This document shows, piece by piece, positions 34,120 to 42,868 of a stretch of DNA of 64,000 nucleotides. This DNA comes from Roseomonas gilardii subsp. gilardii (GTDB taxonomy: Bacteria > Pseudomonadota > Alphaproteobacteria > Acetobacterales > Acetobacteraceae), in the NCBI RefSeq assembly GCF_023078375.1, contig NZ_CP095554.1:3092501-3156500 (forward strand), given 5' to 3'. Each line of letters begins with the position of its first letter. Position 1 is the first letter of the stretch. The position numbers and the translations under genes are program-made. The notes below the pieces were generated by a model. The model was not told the DNA's origin. It ran no database searches and worked only from the letters and a program-made list of their open reading frames with translations.

Positions 34120-34893
34120 TCAGTTGTTGCCGTTGCCAAACATGCGGGCATTGCCCGGCTGGTAGCCGGCGCCCGGCGTGAGGAAGCGGCGGCGCTGTTC
34201 GCGGCCCTGCTCGGCGGCGGTCGCGCGTTCGGCCCCGGTCAAGGCGTCGGAGCGGCCATTGGCGGCGAGCATGGCGATCAGGTCGGAAAGCTGCTGCGAC
34301 TGGAGCGCAAGGATCTGATTGCCGGCCTGCGTTGCCTGCAAGGCGCCGGTCGCGCCCTGGCTCCGGCCGATCAGCGCGGCCATTTCGGTGCGGTTGGTGT
34401 CGATATTGCCGACGACGCCGGCCTGCACCTTCATCGCGTCCTGCAAGCCGCCCACGGTATTTTGCCAGCGCGTGCGCGCGTCGCTGACGAGCTGCTGGTC
34501 GGTCGCGGACAGCGAGACGTTGCCATATTGGCGCTGAAACGCCTGGTCGATCTGCCCGACATCGAAGGCGATGTTCTGTGCCTGTTGAAGCAGGCTCTGC
34601 GTGCGCTGGACGGACTGCTGAAGCTGCTGGAGCGAGGAATATGGCAGGCTCGCGAGATTGCGGGCCTGATTGATGAGCATCGTCGCCTCGTTCTGAAGGC
34701 TCTGAATCTGGTTGTTGATCTGCTCCAGCGTGCGCGCGGCGGTGAGCACGTTCTGCACATAGTTGGAGGGGTCATAGACGACCCATTGCGCATGGGCCGG
34801 GCTGGTCAGCATCGGCGACAGCGAGACCGGCGCGGCCAGCGCGAGGGCGAGCAGCGACGCGCCCGCGATACGGGGAAGACGAATATGGATCAT
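34120..34893 (-). CDS. trbJ: Conjugal transfer protein TrbJ (VirB5-like)
   Basis: A 257-residue exported protein. The signal peptide ends at SPAHA-QW, and the mature part is helical with Gln-rich coiled coils (ARTLEQINNQIQSLQNEATM, LQQLQQSVQRTQSLLQQAQN). TrbJ/VirB5 proteins are minor pilus components needed for mating pair formation. The start at 34893 overlaps the trbE stop by 4 bases. Confidence 0.93.
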   Translation of the reverse strand: MIHIRLPRIAGASLLALALAAPVSLSPMLTSPAHAQWVVYDPSNYVQNVLTAARTLEQINNQIQSLQNEATMLINQARNLASLPYSSLQQLQQSVQRTQSLLQQAQNIAFDVGQIDQAFQRQYGNVSLSATDQQLVSDARTRWQNTVGGLQDAMKVQAGVVGNIDTNRTEMAALIGRSQGATGALQATQAGNQILALQSQQLSDLIAMLAANGRSDALTGAERATAAEQGREQRRRFLTPGAGYQPGNARMFGNGNN

Positions 34894-37382
34894 GGAAGGG
34901 ATTCCTCTGCTGTGGGTGTGTCGAGCCGGGCCGGCGCGGCGGACTCCGCCCGGTCGGCAAGGTTGATGAGATCGGGGATCAGGTCGGCCGCCCAATCGAC
35001 GCCGCGCAGGCGCAGCCATGCGGCGAGGAAGCCGTCGCGGCCGTGCTCGGCGAGAAGATCGGCGATCAGGGTCTGGTCGGATTTGGCGGATGCGGCGCAG
35101 AGCGCGAGGCCGACTTCGGACAGGCCCAGCTCGAACAGACGATTGCCGCGCCGCGACTGGCAGTAATAGTCCCGCTTGGGCGTCGCCCGCGCGAGGATTT
35201 CAATCTGGCGGTCATTGAGGCCGAAGCGGCGATAGATCGCCGTGATCTGTGGCTCGATCGCCCGCTCGTTCGGCAGCAGGAGCCGCGTCGGACAGCTCTC
35301 GATAATCGCGGGCGCGATGTTGCTGCCGTCGATGTCGGAAAGCGACTGCGTGGCGAAGATGACGGATGCGTTCTTCTTGCGCAGCGTCTTCAGCCATTCG
35401 CGGAGCTGGTTCGCGAACCCCTCGTCGTCCAGCGCCAGCCAGCCCTCGTCGATGATGAGCAGCGTGGGCCGCCCGTCGAGCCGATCACCGATCCGATGGA
35501 ACAGATAGGCCAGCACGGCCGGAGCCGCGCCGGTCCCGACCAGCCCCTCGATCTCGAACGCCTGCACGTCCGCCGATCCGAGATATTCGGTCTCTGCGTC
35601 GAGCAGCCGGCCATAGGCACCGCCGACGCAGAACGGTCGGAGCGCCTGCTTCAGATCGTTGGATTGCAGCAGCACCGCGAGGCCGGTGATGGTGCGCTCG
35701 CCGACAGGCGCGGAGGCGAGAGAGGTCAACGCGGTCCAGAGATGTTCCTTCACCTCCGGCGTGATGGTGATGCCCTCACGCATGAGGATGGAGGCGATCC
35801 AGTCCGCCGCCCAGGCACGTTCATAGGTGTCGTGGATGCGGGCGAGCGGCTGGAGGGAGACGGACGCCTCGTCGCCTTCGGTCAGCCCGCCGCCCAGATC
35901 ATGCCAGTCGCCGCCCATGGCGAGCGCGGCGGCACGGATCGAGCCGCCGAAGTCGAAGGCGAACACTTGGCTGGCCGCATAGCGGCGGAACTGCAAGGCC
36001 ATCAGGGCCAGCAGCACGGATTTGCCCGCGCCGGTCGGGCCGACGACAAGGGTGTGGCCCACGTCGCCGACATGAAGGGATAACCGGAACGGGGTGCTTC
36101 CCTCGGTCTTGCCATAGAGCAAGGGGGGCGACCCGAAGTGCTCATCCCGTTCCGGCCCCGCCCACACCGCCGAAAGCGGGATCATGTGGGCGAGATTCAA
36201 GGTGCTGATCGGCGGCTGGCGGACATTGGCGTAGGCGTGGCCCGGAACGCTGCCGAGCCAGGCATCGACCGCGTTGACGGTTTCCGGCATGGCGGTGAAG
36301 TCGCGACCCTGAATGATCTTCTCGACCAGGCGCAACTTCTCGTCAGCCATGCGGGGATCGGCGTCCCACACCGTCACGGTCGCGGTGACATAGGCCATGC
36401 CCGCCACGTCCGCGCCGAGTTCCTGCAACGCCATGTCGGCGTCGAGCGCCTTGTTGGACGCGTCGGTATCGACGAGCGCCGACGCCTCGTTGGTCATCAC
36501 CTCCTTGACGATGGCCGCGATCGACTTGCGCTTGGCGAACCATTGCCGCCTGATTTTGGTCAGCAGCTTCGTGGCGTCGGTCTTGTCGAGCAGGATCGCG
36601 CGGGTGCTCCACCGATAGGGGAACGGGAGCCGGTTCATCTCGTCGAGCAGGCCGGGCGTCGTCGCGGTCGGGAAGCCGATAATGGTGAGGACGCGCAGAT
36701 GCGCGTCGCCAAGACGCGGCTCCAGCCCGCCGGTCAGCGGCTGGTCGGCCAGTAGCGCGTCCAGATACATCGGCACTTCCGGCACGCGGACGCGATGCCG
36801 GTTCGTGGATACCGTCGAATGGAGATAGGTCAGCGTGCCGGCGTCATCGAGCCAGCGGCATTCCGGCATGAAGCCGTCGAGCAGCGCCAGCACGCGGTGG
36901 GTGCGGTCGATGAAGCTGCGCAGTAATTCGTGGGGGTTCACGCCCGATTGCTCGCGGCCCTCATAGAGCCAGCTTTCCGCGCGGGCGGCTTCCTCGGCGG
37001 GCGGCAACCAGAGGAAGGTCAGGAAATAGCCCGACACGAAATGCGTCCCGGCTTCCTCGAAATCGGCCTTGCGCTCGGCGTCGAGCAAGGCCGATGCGGG
37101 ATCGGGGAACAGGCTGTCGGGATAGGTCGCGGCTTCGCTGCGCTGCGCCTCGACGAAGATGCTCCAGCCGGAGCCGAGACGGCGCACGGCGTTGTTGATA
37201 CGTCCGGCGACGGCGACCAGCTCGGCCGCGACGGCGGAATCCAGATCAGGGCCGCGAAACTTCGCGGTGCGTTGGAACGAGCCGTCCTTGTTCAAGACGA
37301 CGCCGGAGCCGGCCAGCGCGACCCAGGGCAGATAGTCGGCCAGCCGCGTGGCGGTGCGGCGATATTCGGCGAGATTCATCAT
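34890..37382 (-). CDS. trbE: Conjugal transfer ATPase TrbE (VirB4-like)
   Basis: An 830-residue VirB4-family ATPase that powers pilus assembly and substrate transfer at the inner membrane. Walker A is VVGPTGAGKSVLLAL (about residues 444-458), and Walker B is LLIIDEGWLALDD (about 640). The sensor-like QSLSDIDGSNIAPAIIES follows. The length is normal. The start has two adjacent ATG codons. It overlaps trbJ by 4 bases and lies 14 bases after trbD. Confidence 0.96.
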   Translation of the reverse strand: MMNLAEYRRTATRLADYLPWVALAGSGVVLNKDGSFQRTAKFRGPDLDSAVAAELVAVAGRINNAVRRLGSGWSIFVEAQRSEAATYPDSLFPDPASALLDAERKADFEEAGTHFVSGYFLTFLWLPPAEEAARAESWLYEGREQSGVNPHELLRSFIDRTHRVLALLDGFMPECRWLDDAGTLTYLHSTVSTNRHRVRVPEVPMYLDALLADQPLTGGLEPRLGDAHLRVLTIIGFPTATTPGLLDEMNRLPFPYRWSTRAILLDKTDATKLLTKIRRQWFAKRKSIAAIVKEVMTNEASALVDTDASNKALDADMALQELGADVAGMAYVTATVTVWDADPRMADEKLRLVEKIIQGRDFTAMPETVNAVDAWLGSVPGHAYANVRQPPISTLNLAHMIPLSAVWAGPERDEHFGSPPLLYGKTEGSTPFRLSLHVGDVGHTLVVGPTGAGKSVLLALMALQFRRYAASQVFAFDFGGSIRAAALAMGGDWHDLGGGLTEGDEASVSLQPLARIHDTYERAWAADWIASILMREGITITPEVKEHLWTALTSLASAPVGERTITGLAVLLQSNDLKQALRPFCVGGAYGRLLDAETEYLGSADVQAFEIEGLVGTGAAPAVLAYLFHRIGDRLDGRPTLLIIDEGWLALDDEGFANQLREWLKTLRKKNASVIFATQSLSDIDGSNIAPAIIESCPTRLLLPNERAIEPQITAIYRRFGLNDRQIEILARATPKRDYYCQSRRGNRLFELGLSEVGLALCAASAKSDQTLIADLLAEHGRDGFLAAWLRLRGVDWAADLIPDLINLADRAESAAPARLDTPTAEESLP

Positions 37383-37396
37383 GGTGGCGCTCCCCG

Positions 37397-37678
37397 TCAG
37401 ACCGCCAGATGACCGGGGATGCGGAGATGCCGCCGCCCGACCTCGACGAATTGGGGATCGCGCTTGGCCGCCCAGACCGCCGCGACATGGCCGATGGCCC
37501 AGATGGCGATGCCGACCAGCCAGAGGCGCAGGCCGAGGCCGACAGCCCCGGCCAGCGTTCCGTTGAGGATCGCGAGCGAGCGCGGCGCGCCGCCGAGCAG
37601 GATATGCTCGGTCAGCGCCCGGTGGACCGGGACGGTGAAGCCCGGCACCGCGTCCAGTTGTTCGAGGCCGCCCGCCAT
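37397..37678 (-). CDS. trbD: Conjugal transfer protein TrbD (VirB3-like)
   Basis: A 93-residue VirB3-type membrane protein: VPVHRALTEHILLGGAPR at the N-terminus is typical, and two adjacent helices follow (LNGTLAGAVGLGLRLWLVGI, AIWAIGHVAAVWAA). Its start codon shares one base with the trbC stop (TGATG), so it is translationally coupled. Confidence 0.92.
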   Translation of the reverse strand: MAGGLEQLDAVPGFTVPVHRALTEHILLGGAPRSLAILNGTLAGAVGLGLRLWLVGIAIWAIGHVAAVWAAKRDPQFVEVGRRHLRIPGHLAV

Positions 37679-38010
37679 CAGATGAGCGCCCCGCCGCCGA
37701 ACGAGAAGAACGACAGGAAGAAGCTCGACGCTGCGAAGGCGATGCTGAGGCCGAACACGATCTGGATCAGGCGACGAAAGCCGCCCGACGTGTCGCCGAA
37801 GGCCAGCGTCAGGCCGGTGGCGATGATGATGATGACGGCGACGATCTTGGCGACCGGCCCCTCGATCGACTGGAGGATGGATTGCAGCGGCGCTTCCCAC
37901 GGCATCGACGATCCCGACGCATGGGCGGCCGGAGCGATCATGAAGCTGATGACGAGGGTGGAAGCGGCGGTCGCGGCGACGCGATAGCCGCGCGAGAGGG
38001 TGCGGATCAT
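37678..38010 (-). CDS. trbC: Conjugal transfer pilin TrbC (VirB2-like)
   Basis: A 110-residue pilin precursor. A long signal (VAATAASTLVISFMIAPAAHA) is followed by two hydrophobic helices (VAKIVAVIIIIATGLTLAFG, LIQIVFGLSIAFAASSFFLS). The TraF peptidase in this ICE would mature and possibly cyclise it, as in RP4. It overlaps trbB by 4 bases. Confidence 0.93.
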   Translation of the reverse strand: MIRTLSRGYRVAATAASTLVISFMIAPAAHASGSSMPWEAPLQSILQSIEGPVAKIVAVIIIIATGLTLAFGDTSGGFRRLIQIVFGLSIAFAASSFFLSFFSFGGGALI

Positions 38011-38990
38011 GAAAGTTCTCCTGTGCTGGTGAGGGTTGCGGGGGTGGTTCGGTAGTCGCCGTCGGGTCCCAGCCCTTCGACGCGGGCGAGTTCGGCCAGC
38101 CGGCGGGCGGAACCGCGACCGGCGAGGACGGCAACAAGGTCGATCGTCTCGGCGATCAGCGCGCGCGGGACGGTGACGACGGCTTCCTGAATGAGCTGTT
38201 CGAGACGGCGCAGCGCGCCGATGCCGGTTCCGGCGTGGATGGTGCCGATCCCGCCGGGATGGCCGGTGCCCCAGGCTTTGAGCAGGTCGAGGGCTTCCGC
38301 GCCGCGCACCTCGCCGATGGGGATGCGATCGGGACGCAGGCGCAGCGAGGAACGGACCAGATCGGAAAGCGTCGCCACACCGTCCTTGGTTCGCATGGCG
38401 ACGAGGTTGGGCGCGGCGCATTGCAGCTCGCGCGTGTCCTCGATGATGACGACGCGTTCCTGCGTCTTCGCCACCTCGGCCAGCAGCGCATTGGTGAGCG
38501 TCGTCTTGCCGGTGCTGGTGCCGCCCGCGACAAGGATGTTGGCGCGGGACGCGACGGCTTCGCGGAGTGTCGCGGCCTGATCGGCGGACATGATGCCGGC
38601 GGCCACATAGTCATCGAGCGTGAACACTGCGACGGCGGGCTTGCGGATGGCGAAGGCTGGCGCGGCAACCACGGGAGGCAGCAGCCCCTCGAACCGCTCG
38701 CCGGATTCAGGCAGTTCAGCCGAGACGCGCGGGCTGCGGGCGTGAACCTCCGCGCCGACATGATGGGCGACCAGACGCACGATGCGCTCGCCATCGGCGG
38801 GTGACAGGGTTTCGCCGGTGTCGGACAGCCCTTCTGACAGGCGGTCGATCCACAACCGCCCGTCCGGGTTCAGCATCACCTCGACCACGGCCGGGTCTTC
38901 CAGAAAGCGGGAGATCGCCGGCCCCAATGCTGTGCGCAGCATCCGCGCGCCGCGTGCGATGGCTTCGGGTCTATGGTGGCTGGCAGTCAT
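38007..38990 (-). CDS. trbB: Conjugal transfer ATPase TrbB (VirB11-like)
   Basis: A 327-residue VirB11/TrbB secretion ATPase. Walker A is [20 protein letters not shown] (about residue 154), the Asp box is [11 protein letters not shown], and Walker B/His boxes include [19 protein letters not shown] and [12 protein letters not shown]. It is the first gene of the trb operon. Its upstream region (38991-39135) holds a 23-base element also found upstream of traG. Confidence 0.95.
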   Translation of the reverse strand: MTASHHRPEAIARGARMLRTALGPAISRFLEDPAVVEVMLNPDGRLWIDRLSEGLSDTGETLSPADGERIVRLVAHHVGAEVHARSPRVSAELPESGERFEGLLPPVVAAPAFAIRKPAVAVFTLDDYVAAGIMSADQAATLREAVASRANILVAGGTSTGKTTLTNALLAEVAKTQERVVIIEDTRELQCAAPNLVAMRTKDGVATLSDLVRSSLRLRPDRIPIGEVRGAEALDLLKAWGTGHPGGIGTIHAGTGIGALRRLEQLIQEAVVTVPRALIAETIDLVAVLAGRGSARRLAELARVEGLGPDGDYRTTPATLTSTGELS

Positions 38991-39105
38991 ATCGGCCCCG
39001 TTTCCTGACGGGGCGTGACAGATGGTCCCCGGATCGGGGTCGATTAAAAGAGCCTGAAATCAGGCCGGTTCAACACCTATCGAAGTGCGTGCGGGGAACG
39101 GCGGC

Positions 39106-39128
39106 CATCGGCGGTGAATAGGACGGGT
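39106..39128. promoter_or_regulatory. Shared 23-base element, copy upstream of trbB
   Basis: The bases CATCGGCGGTGAATAGGACG plus GGT match 21 of 23 bases at 41687-41709, upstream of traG. Both lie 80-140 bases before a transfer-operon start, in the same orientation. It is a candidate promoter or regulator site. Confidence 0.5.
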
Positions 39129-39135
39129 CGGATAT

Positions 39136-39597
39136 TCAGCCGGGATCGCCATTCGTCTCGGACCCGTCTGGAGCAAGACCATCGGGTGCCGACTCCACGT
39201 CGCGCGAAAGCTCTTTCAGGAACCTGTCTCCACTCGCGAGCCGTTTGCCGAGCGTCTGCATGAAACGCTCGAACCGTTCGGCTCCCTTGGCGCGGGCGCT
39301 GGCCTGCGCGCTTTCCGGCAGCGGCGGCGTGGAAGCCAGCCAGATGTTGACGAACAGCGAGACGGTCTCGCCGAGCACGGCGAGATCTTCGTCGAGCGTC
39401 CCGATCTGGCGGCCGAGCCGGTCGAGCCGACGCGACATGGCCGCTTCCAGCTTCTCGCTGGTGTCGCCGGACAGGAAGGACGCGACGGCCGCTTCGACGA
39501 TGGCGGATTTCGAGATGTTCCGACGCAGCGCCAGCGCCTCCACCTGTTTGAGCAAGGCCGGGTCGAAATAGACGTTCATGCGGGTGCGGGTCGTCAT
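39136..39597 (-). CDS. CopG/ribbon-helix-helix family protein
   Basis: A 153-residue protein with an N-terminal ribbon-helix-helix (MNVYFDPALLKQVEALALRR, NISKSAIVEAAVASFLSG) and a helical C-terminal part. In trb-type ICEs a CopG protein sits between traG and trbB, as here. It may regulate transfer genes or assist relaxosome contact. It follows traG by 10 bases, so the two are in one operon. Confidence 0.88.
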   Translation of the reverse strand: MTTRTRMNVYFDPALLKQVEALALRRNISKSAIVEAAVASFLSGDTSEKLEAAMSRRLDRLGRQIGTLDEDLAVLGETVSLFVNIWLASTPPLPESAQASARAKGAERFERFMQTLGKRLASGDRFLKELSRDVESAPDGLAPDGSETNGDPG

Positions 39598-39607
39598 GGC
39601 GCGGTCC

Positions 39608-41590
39608 TCAAAGCTCGATGCCGTCGCCGGGATCGAGGGACGCCTGCCGGGCGACCATCCGCATCCGGGCGCGCATCGCATTGGCCTTGGCGGCGTCCAC
39701 ATCGGGTTCCTCGTCCAGCGGCTCGAACTCCTGAGTGGGCGATGGTGGAGGCGGGATGATTTCTTCATGTTCGGGCAATTCCGGCTCGCGGCGGATACCG
39801 GCATTGGCGGGATCGCCATCGCCGTCGCTTGCGGTGCCGCCGATGGACGGTTCCGCCGCCGCGACGATGCGTGCGGACCAGTCGTCCGACGATGCGGCCA
39901 CCGCGACCGTCGCGAGTGTCGGCGGGGTCAGGATGCGCTCCTGCAATCGCCTGTCCTCGAAATAGCGGGCCTTGGTCGCGCGGATCGGCGGCGTTCCCGC
40001 TACCATGACGATTTCCTCTGAGGGCGGGAGCTGCATGATCTCGCCGGGGGTGAGCAGCGGCCGCGCCGTCTCCTGGCGCGACACCATCAGGTGCCCCAGC
40101 CAGGGCGCGAGCCGGTGGCCGGCATAGTTGGTGGAATCGCGCATCTCGGTCGCGGTGCCGAGCGAGTCCGACACGCGCTTGGCGGTGCGCTCATCATTGG
40201 TGGCGAAGGCGACGCGCACATGGCAGTTGTCGAGAATGCTGTTGTTCGGCCCATAGGCGCGCTCGATCTGGTTGAGCGATTGGGCGATCAGGAAGCTCTT
40301 GAGGCCGTAGCCTGCCATGAAGGCGAGCGCGGACTCGAAGAAGTCGAGCCGGCCGAGCGCCGGAAATTCGTCCAGCATCAACAGCAGCCGATGGCGCTTG
40401 CCGGAGGTGGTCAGTTCCTCGGTCAGCCGCCGGCCGATCTGGTTGAGGATCAGGCGGATCAGCGGCTTGGTGCGGTTGATGTCGGATGGCGGCACGACAA
40501 GGTAGAGGCTGACCGCGCGTTTGCTCCCGACCAGATCGGCAATGCGCCAGTCGCAGCGCGCGGTGACGCGCGCCACGACGGGATCGCGATAGAGGCCGAG
40601 AAACGACATGGCGGTGGACAGCACACCCGACCGTTCGTTCTCGCTCTTGTTCAGCAGCTCACGCGCCGATGATGCGATGACCGGATGAACGCCAGCTTCG
40701 CCGAGATGCGGCGTGTCCATCATCGCGCGCAAGGTCGCCTCGACCGGGCGGCGCGGATCGGACAGGAAGTTGGCGACGCCCGCCAGCGTCTTGTCCTTCT
40801 CGGCATAGAGAACATGCAGGATCGCGCCGACCAGCAGCGAATGCGAAGTCTTTTCCCAATGGTTGCGCTTGTCGAGACTGCCTTCGGGATCGACCAAAAT
40901 ATCCGCGATGTTCTGCACGTCGCGGACCTCCCATTCGCCCTGCCGCACCTCCAGCAGCGGATTGTAGGCTGACGATTTCACATTGGTCGGATCGAACAGC
41001 AGGACGCGGCCATGCTGCGCGCGGAAGCCCGCCGTCAGCGTCCAGTTCTCGCCCTTGATGTCGTGGATGATGCAGCTTCCCGGCCAGGTGAGCAGCGTCG
41101 GGACGACGAGGCCGACGCCCTTGCCGCTGCGGGTGGGTGCGAAGCACAACACATGCTCCGGCCCGTCATGGCGCAGATAGTCCCGGTCGAATTTGCCGAG
41201 CACCACGCCATCGGGACCGAGTAGGCCGGCGGCGCGGATTTCCCTGTCCTCTGCCCATCGCGCAGAACCGTAGGTCGCGACATTGCGCGCCTCCCGCGCG
41301 CGGATGATCGACATGAGGATGGCGGCGGCGATGGCGACAAGCCCTCCGGACGCGGCGATGATCGCGCCTTCGGTGAAGATCGCGGGCGCATAGGCGTCGA
41401 AGGAAAACCACCACCAGAAGAAGGCCGGCGGATAATACAACGGCAGGCCGGCCGCCTCGAACCATGGTGCGCCAAGCTGGGGCTGGAAGCCGAGCCGCCA
41501 GGCCGTCCATTGCGTCGCCGCCCATGTCATCACCACAACGATGGTCAGGACGACGGTGATCTGACCCCAGAGGATTCGGCCTCCACGCAT
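39608..41590 (-). CDS. traG: Conjugal transfer coupling protein TraG (VirD4-like)
   Basis: A 660-residue type IV coupling protein that brings the relaxase-DNA complex to the channel. Two N-terminal membrane helices (VVLTIVVVMTWAATQW, GLVAIAAAILMSIIRA) precede the ATPase. Walker A is CFAPTRSGKGVGLVVPTLLT (about residue 150), and Walker B is LLMLDEFPALGRLDFFESAL (about residue 400). The ATG at 41590 is the common family start (MRGGRILWGQ); 41608 adds six residues. Its upstream region carries the 23-base element shared with trbB. Confidence 0.95.
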   Translation of the reverse strand: MRGGRILWGQITVVLTIVVVMTWAATQWTAWRLGFQPQLGAPWFEAAGLPLYYPPAFFWWWFSFDAYAPAIFTEGAIIAASGGLVAIAAAILMSIIRAREARNVATYGSARWAEDREIRAAGLLGPDGVVLGKFDRDYLRHDGPEHVLCFAPTRSGKGVGLVVPTLLTWPGSCIIHDIKGENWTLTAGFRAQHGRVLLFDPTNVKSSAYNPLLEVRQGEWEVRDVQNIADILVDPEGSLDKRNHWEKTSHSLLVGAILHVLYAEKDKTLAGVANFLSDPRRPVEATLRAMMDTPHLGEAGVHPVIASSARELLNKSENERSGVLSTAMSFLGLYRDPVVARVTARCDWRIADLVGSKRAVSLYLVVPPSDINRTKPLIRLILNQIGRRLTEELTTSGKRHRLLLMLDEFPALGRLDFFESALAFMAGYGLKSFLIAQSLNQIERAYGPNNSILDNCHVRVAFATNDERTAKRVSDSLGTATEMRDSTNYAGHRLAPWLGHLMVSRQETARPLLTPGEIMQLPPSEEIVMVAGTPPIRATKARYFEDRRLQERILTPPTLATVAVAASSDDWSARIVAAAEPSIGGTASDGDGDPANAGIRREPELPEHEEIIPPPPSPTQEFEPLDEEPDVDAAKANAMRARMRMVARQASLDPGDGIEL

Positions 41591-41686
41591 ACAGGCTCCA
41601 ATCGGCAAAAATGTCGGAGCCGATCAGAGAATGGCGGTTTTCGGAAGGTGCAACAGGCGAAACGTGGACGGAGGGGTGCCGGATAG

Positions 41687-41709
41687 TATCGGCGGCGAAT
41701 AGGACGGGT
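41687..41709. promoter_or_regulatory. Shared 23-base element, copy upstream of traG
   Basis: TATCGGCGGCGAATAGGACG plus GGT, 97 bases before the traG start. It matches the trbB copy at 39106-39128 in 21 of 23 bases. A common promoter or regulator site would coexpress the coupling protein and the mating channel. Confidence 0.5.
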
Positions 41710-41719
41710 TCACACGCGC

Positions 41720-42661
41720 CTATCGGGCGCGGACCAGGCCGTTCATGTCTTTGGCGAGGTCGAGGAGATTGTGAAGGGCCGCATCCCGATTGGATGGCAG
41801 CCAGATCGCGGAGAAGGCGATCGGCTCCAGCTCGTCGGCGATGGGCAGGAACACGACGCCGTTGGACGGCAAGAGGGATGTGGCTGCCCCAGCTATGGTG
41901 ACGCCGAAGCCCTGTCCGACCATGGACAAGAGCGTGCTTCGGCCCACATCGAAGCGCAGGATCGATGGCGCGGACCAGCGCCCGGCAAGGCGCAGCAGGA
42001 TATGGTCATGGACCTGTGGGCCGGTGCCGCCATGGCGGACAAGGAAAGCTTCGCTCGCCAAATCGTCCCAGGTGACGGCCGGTTGCGCAGCGAGTGGGTG
42101 CTGTTCCGGCAGCAATGCTAACAGCGGTTCGGTCCAGATCGGACGGCTATGGCAATCGGGAAGATCGGGGGTGCCCGCTACGAACACCACGTCCAGCCGG
42201 TCGGCGCGAAGCTGCATAACCGTATCGCGGGCTGTGCCTTCGGCGATCTCGACTTCGATGCCGGGATGATCGGCCCGATACTGGCAGATCAGTTTGGCGA
42301 GGAAGCTGTGTGGGATCAGAGCGTGGATACCGATCCGCAGACGGCCGCGTTCGCCCGAGGCGGCCAGTCCAGCGCTCTTCACCGCGTGGTCAAGCTGATC
42401 GACGCCGGCCGACACCCGTTCGACGAAAAGGCGTCCGGCTTCGGTGAGCCGGACGCCGCGTGTGTTCCGTTCGAACAGGAGGATGCCGAGTTCTTCCTCC
42501 AGCGCCTTGATCCGCGCGCTCACGCTGGATTGTGTCGTGCCGAGCGCCACCGCTGCACGACAGAAGCTGAGATGTTCCGCGACGGCGAGTGTCTGGACTA
42601 GGGAGGCGAGTGGGATGCGGGAGCCGAGAGCGGTAGGCAACCCACTTTGCCGATCCGTCAT
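41720..42661 (-). CDS. LysR-family transcriptional regulator (ICE cargo)
   Basis: A 313-residue LysR protein: helix-turn-helix at LSFCRAAVALGTTQSSVSAR, then a substrate-binding domain (LRIGIHALIPHSFLAKLICQ, GVVFLPIADELEPIAFSAIW). The ATG at 42661 is preferred over 42682. It follows the molybdenum hydroxylase gene on the same strand but is separated from it by about 200 bases. Similar LysR genes are common next to traG in such ICEs, so it may belong to the backbone rather than control the cargo enzymes. Confidence 0.85.
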   Translation of the reverse strand: MTDRQSGLPTALGSRIPLASLVQTLAVAEHLSFCRAAVALGTTQSSVSARIKALEEELGILLFERNTRGVRLTEAGRLFVERVSAGVDQLDHAVKSAGLAASGERGRLRIGIHALIPHSFLAKLICQYRADHPGIEVEIAEGTARDTVMQLRADRLDVVFVAGTPDLPDCHSRPIWTEPLLALLPEQHPLAAQPAVTWDDLASEAFLVRHGGTGPQVHDHILLRLAGRWSAPSILRFDVGRSTLLSMVGQGFGVTIAGAATSLLPSNGVVFLPIADELEPIAFSAIWLPSNRDAALHNLLDLAKDMNGLVRAR

Positions 42662-42868
42662 TGATGTCGAACGCCGCCGCATCGCTATGTGCCTCCTTGA
42701 AATGGAGACGGCTGCTGTCGCGCTGGTCCCTGTTTATGGACTGGCTGATGCGAATTGCATCGCGAGGAGTCGACGAAATCGCCAAGGACACGCTCGGTCA
42801 GGGCGATGAAATCCGCACTATCAGCACTATGAACAACGATGCGAAGCATCGAACACGTCAGCCTCGCC

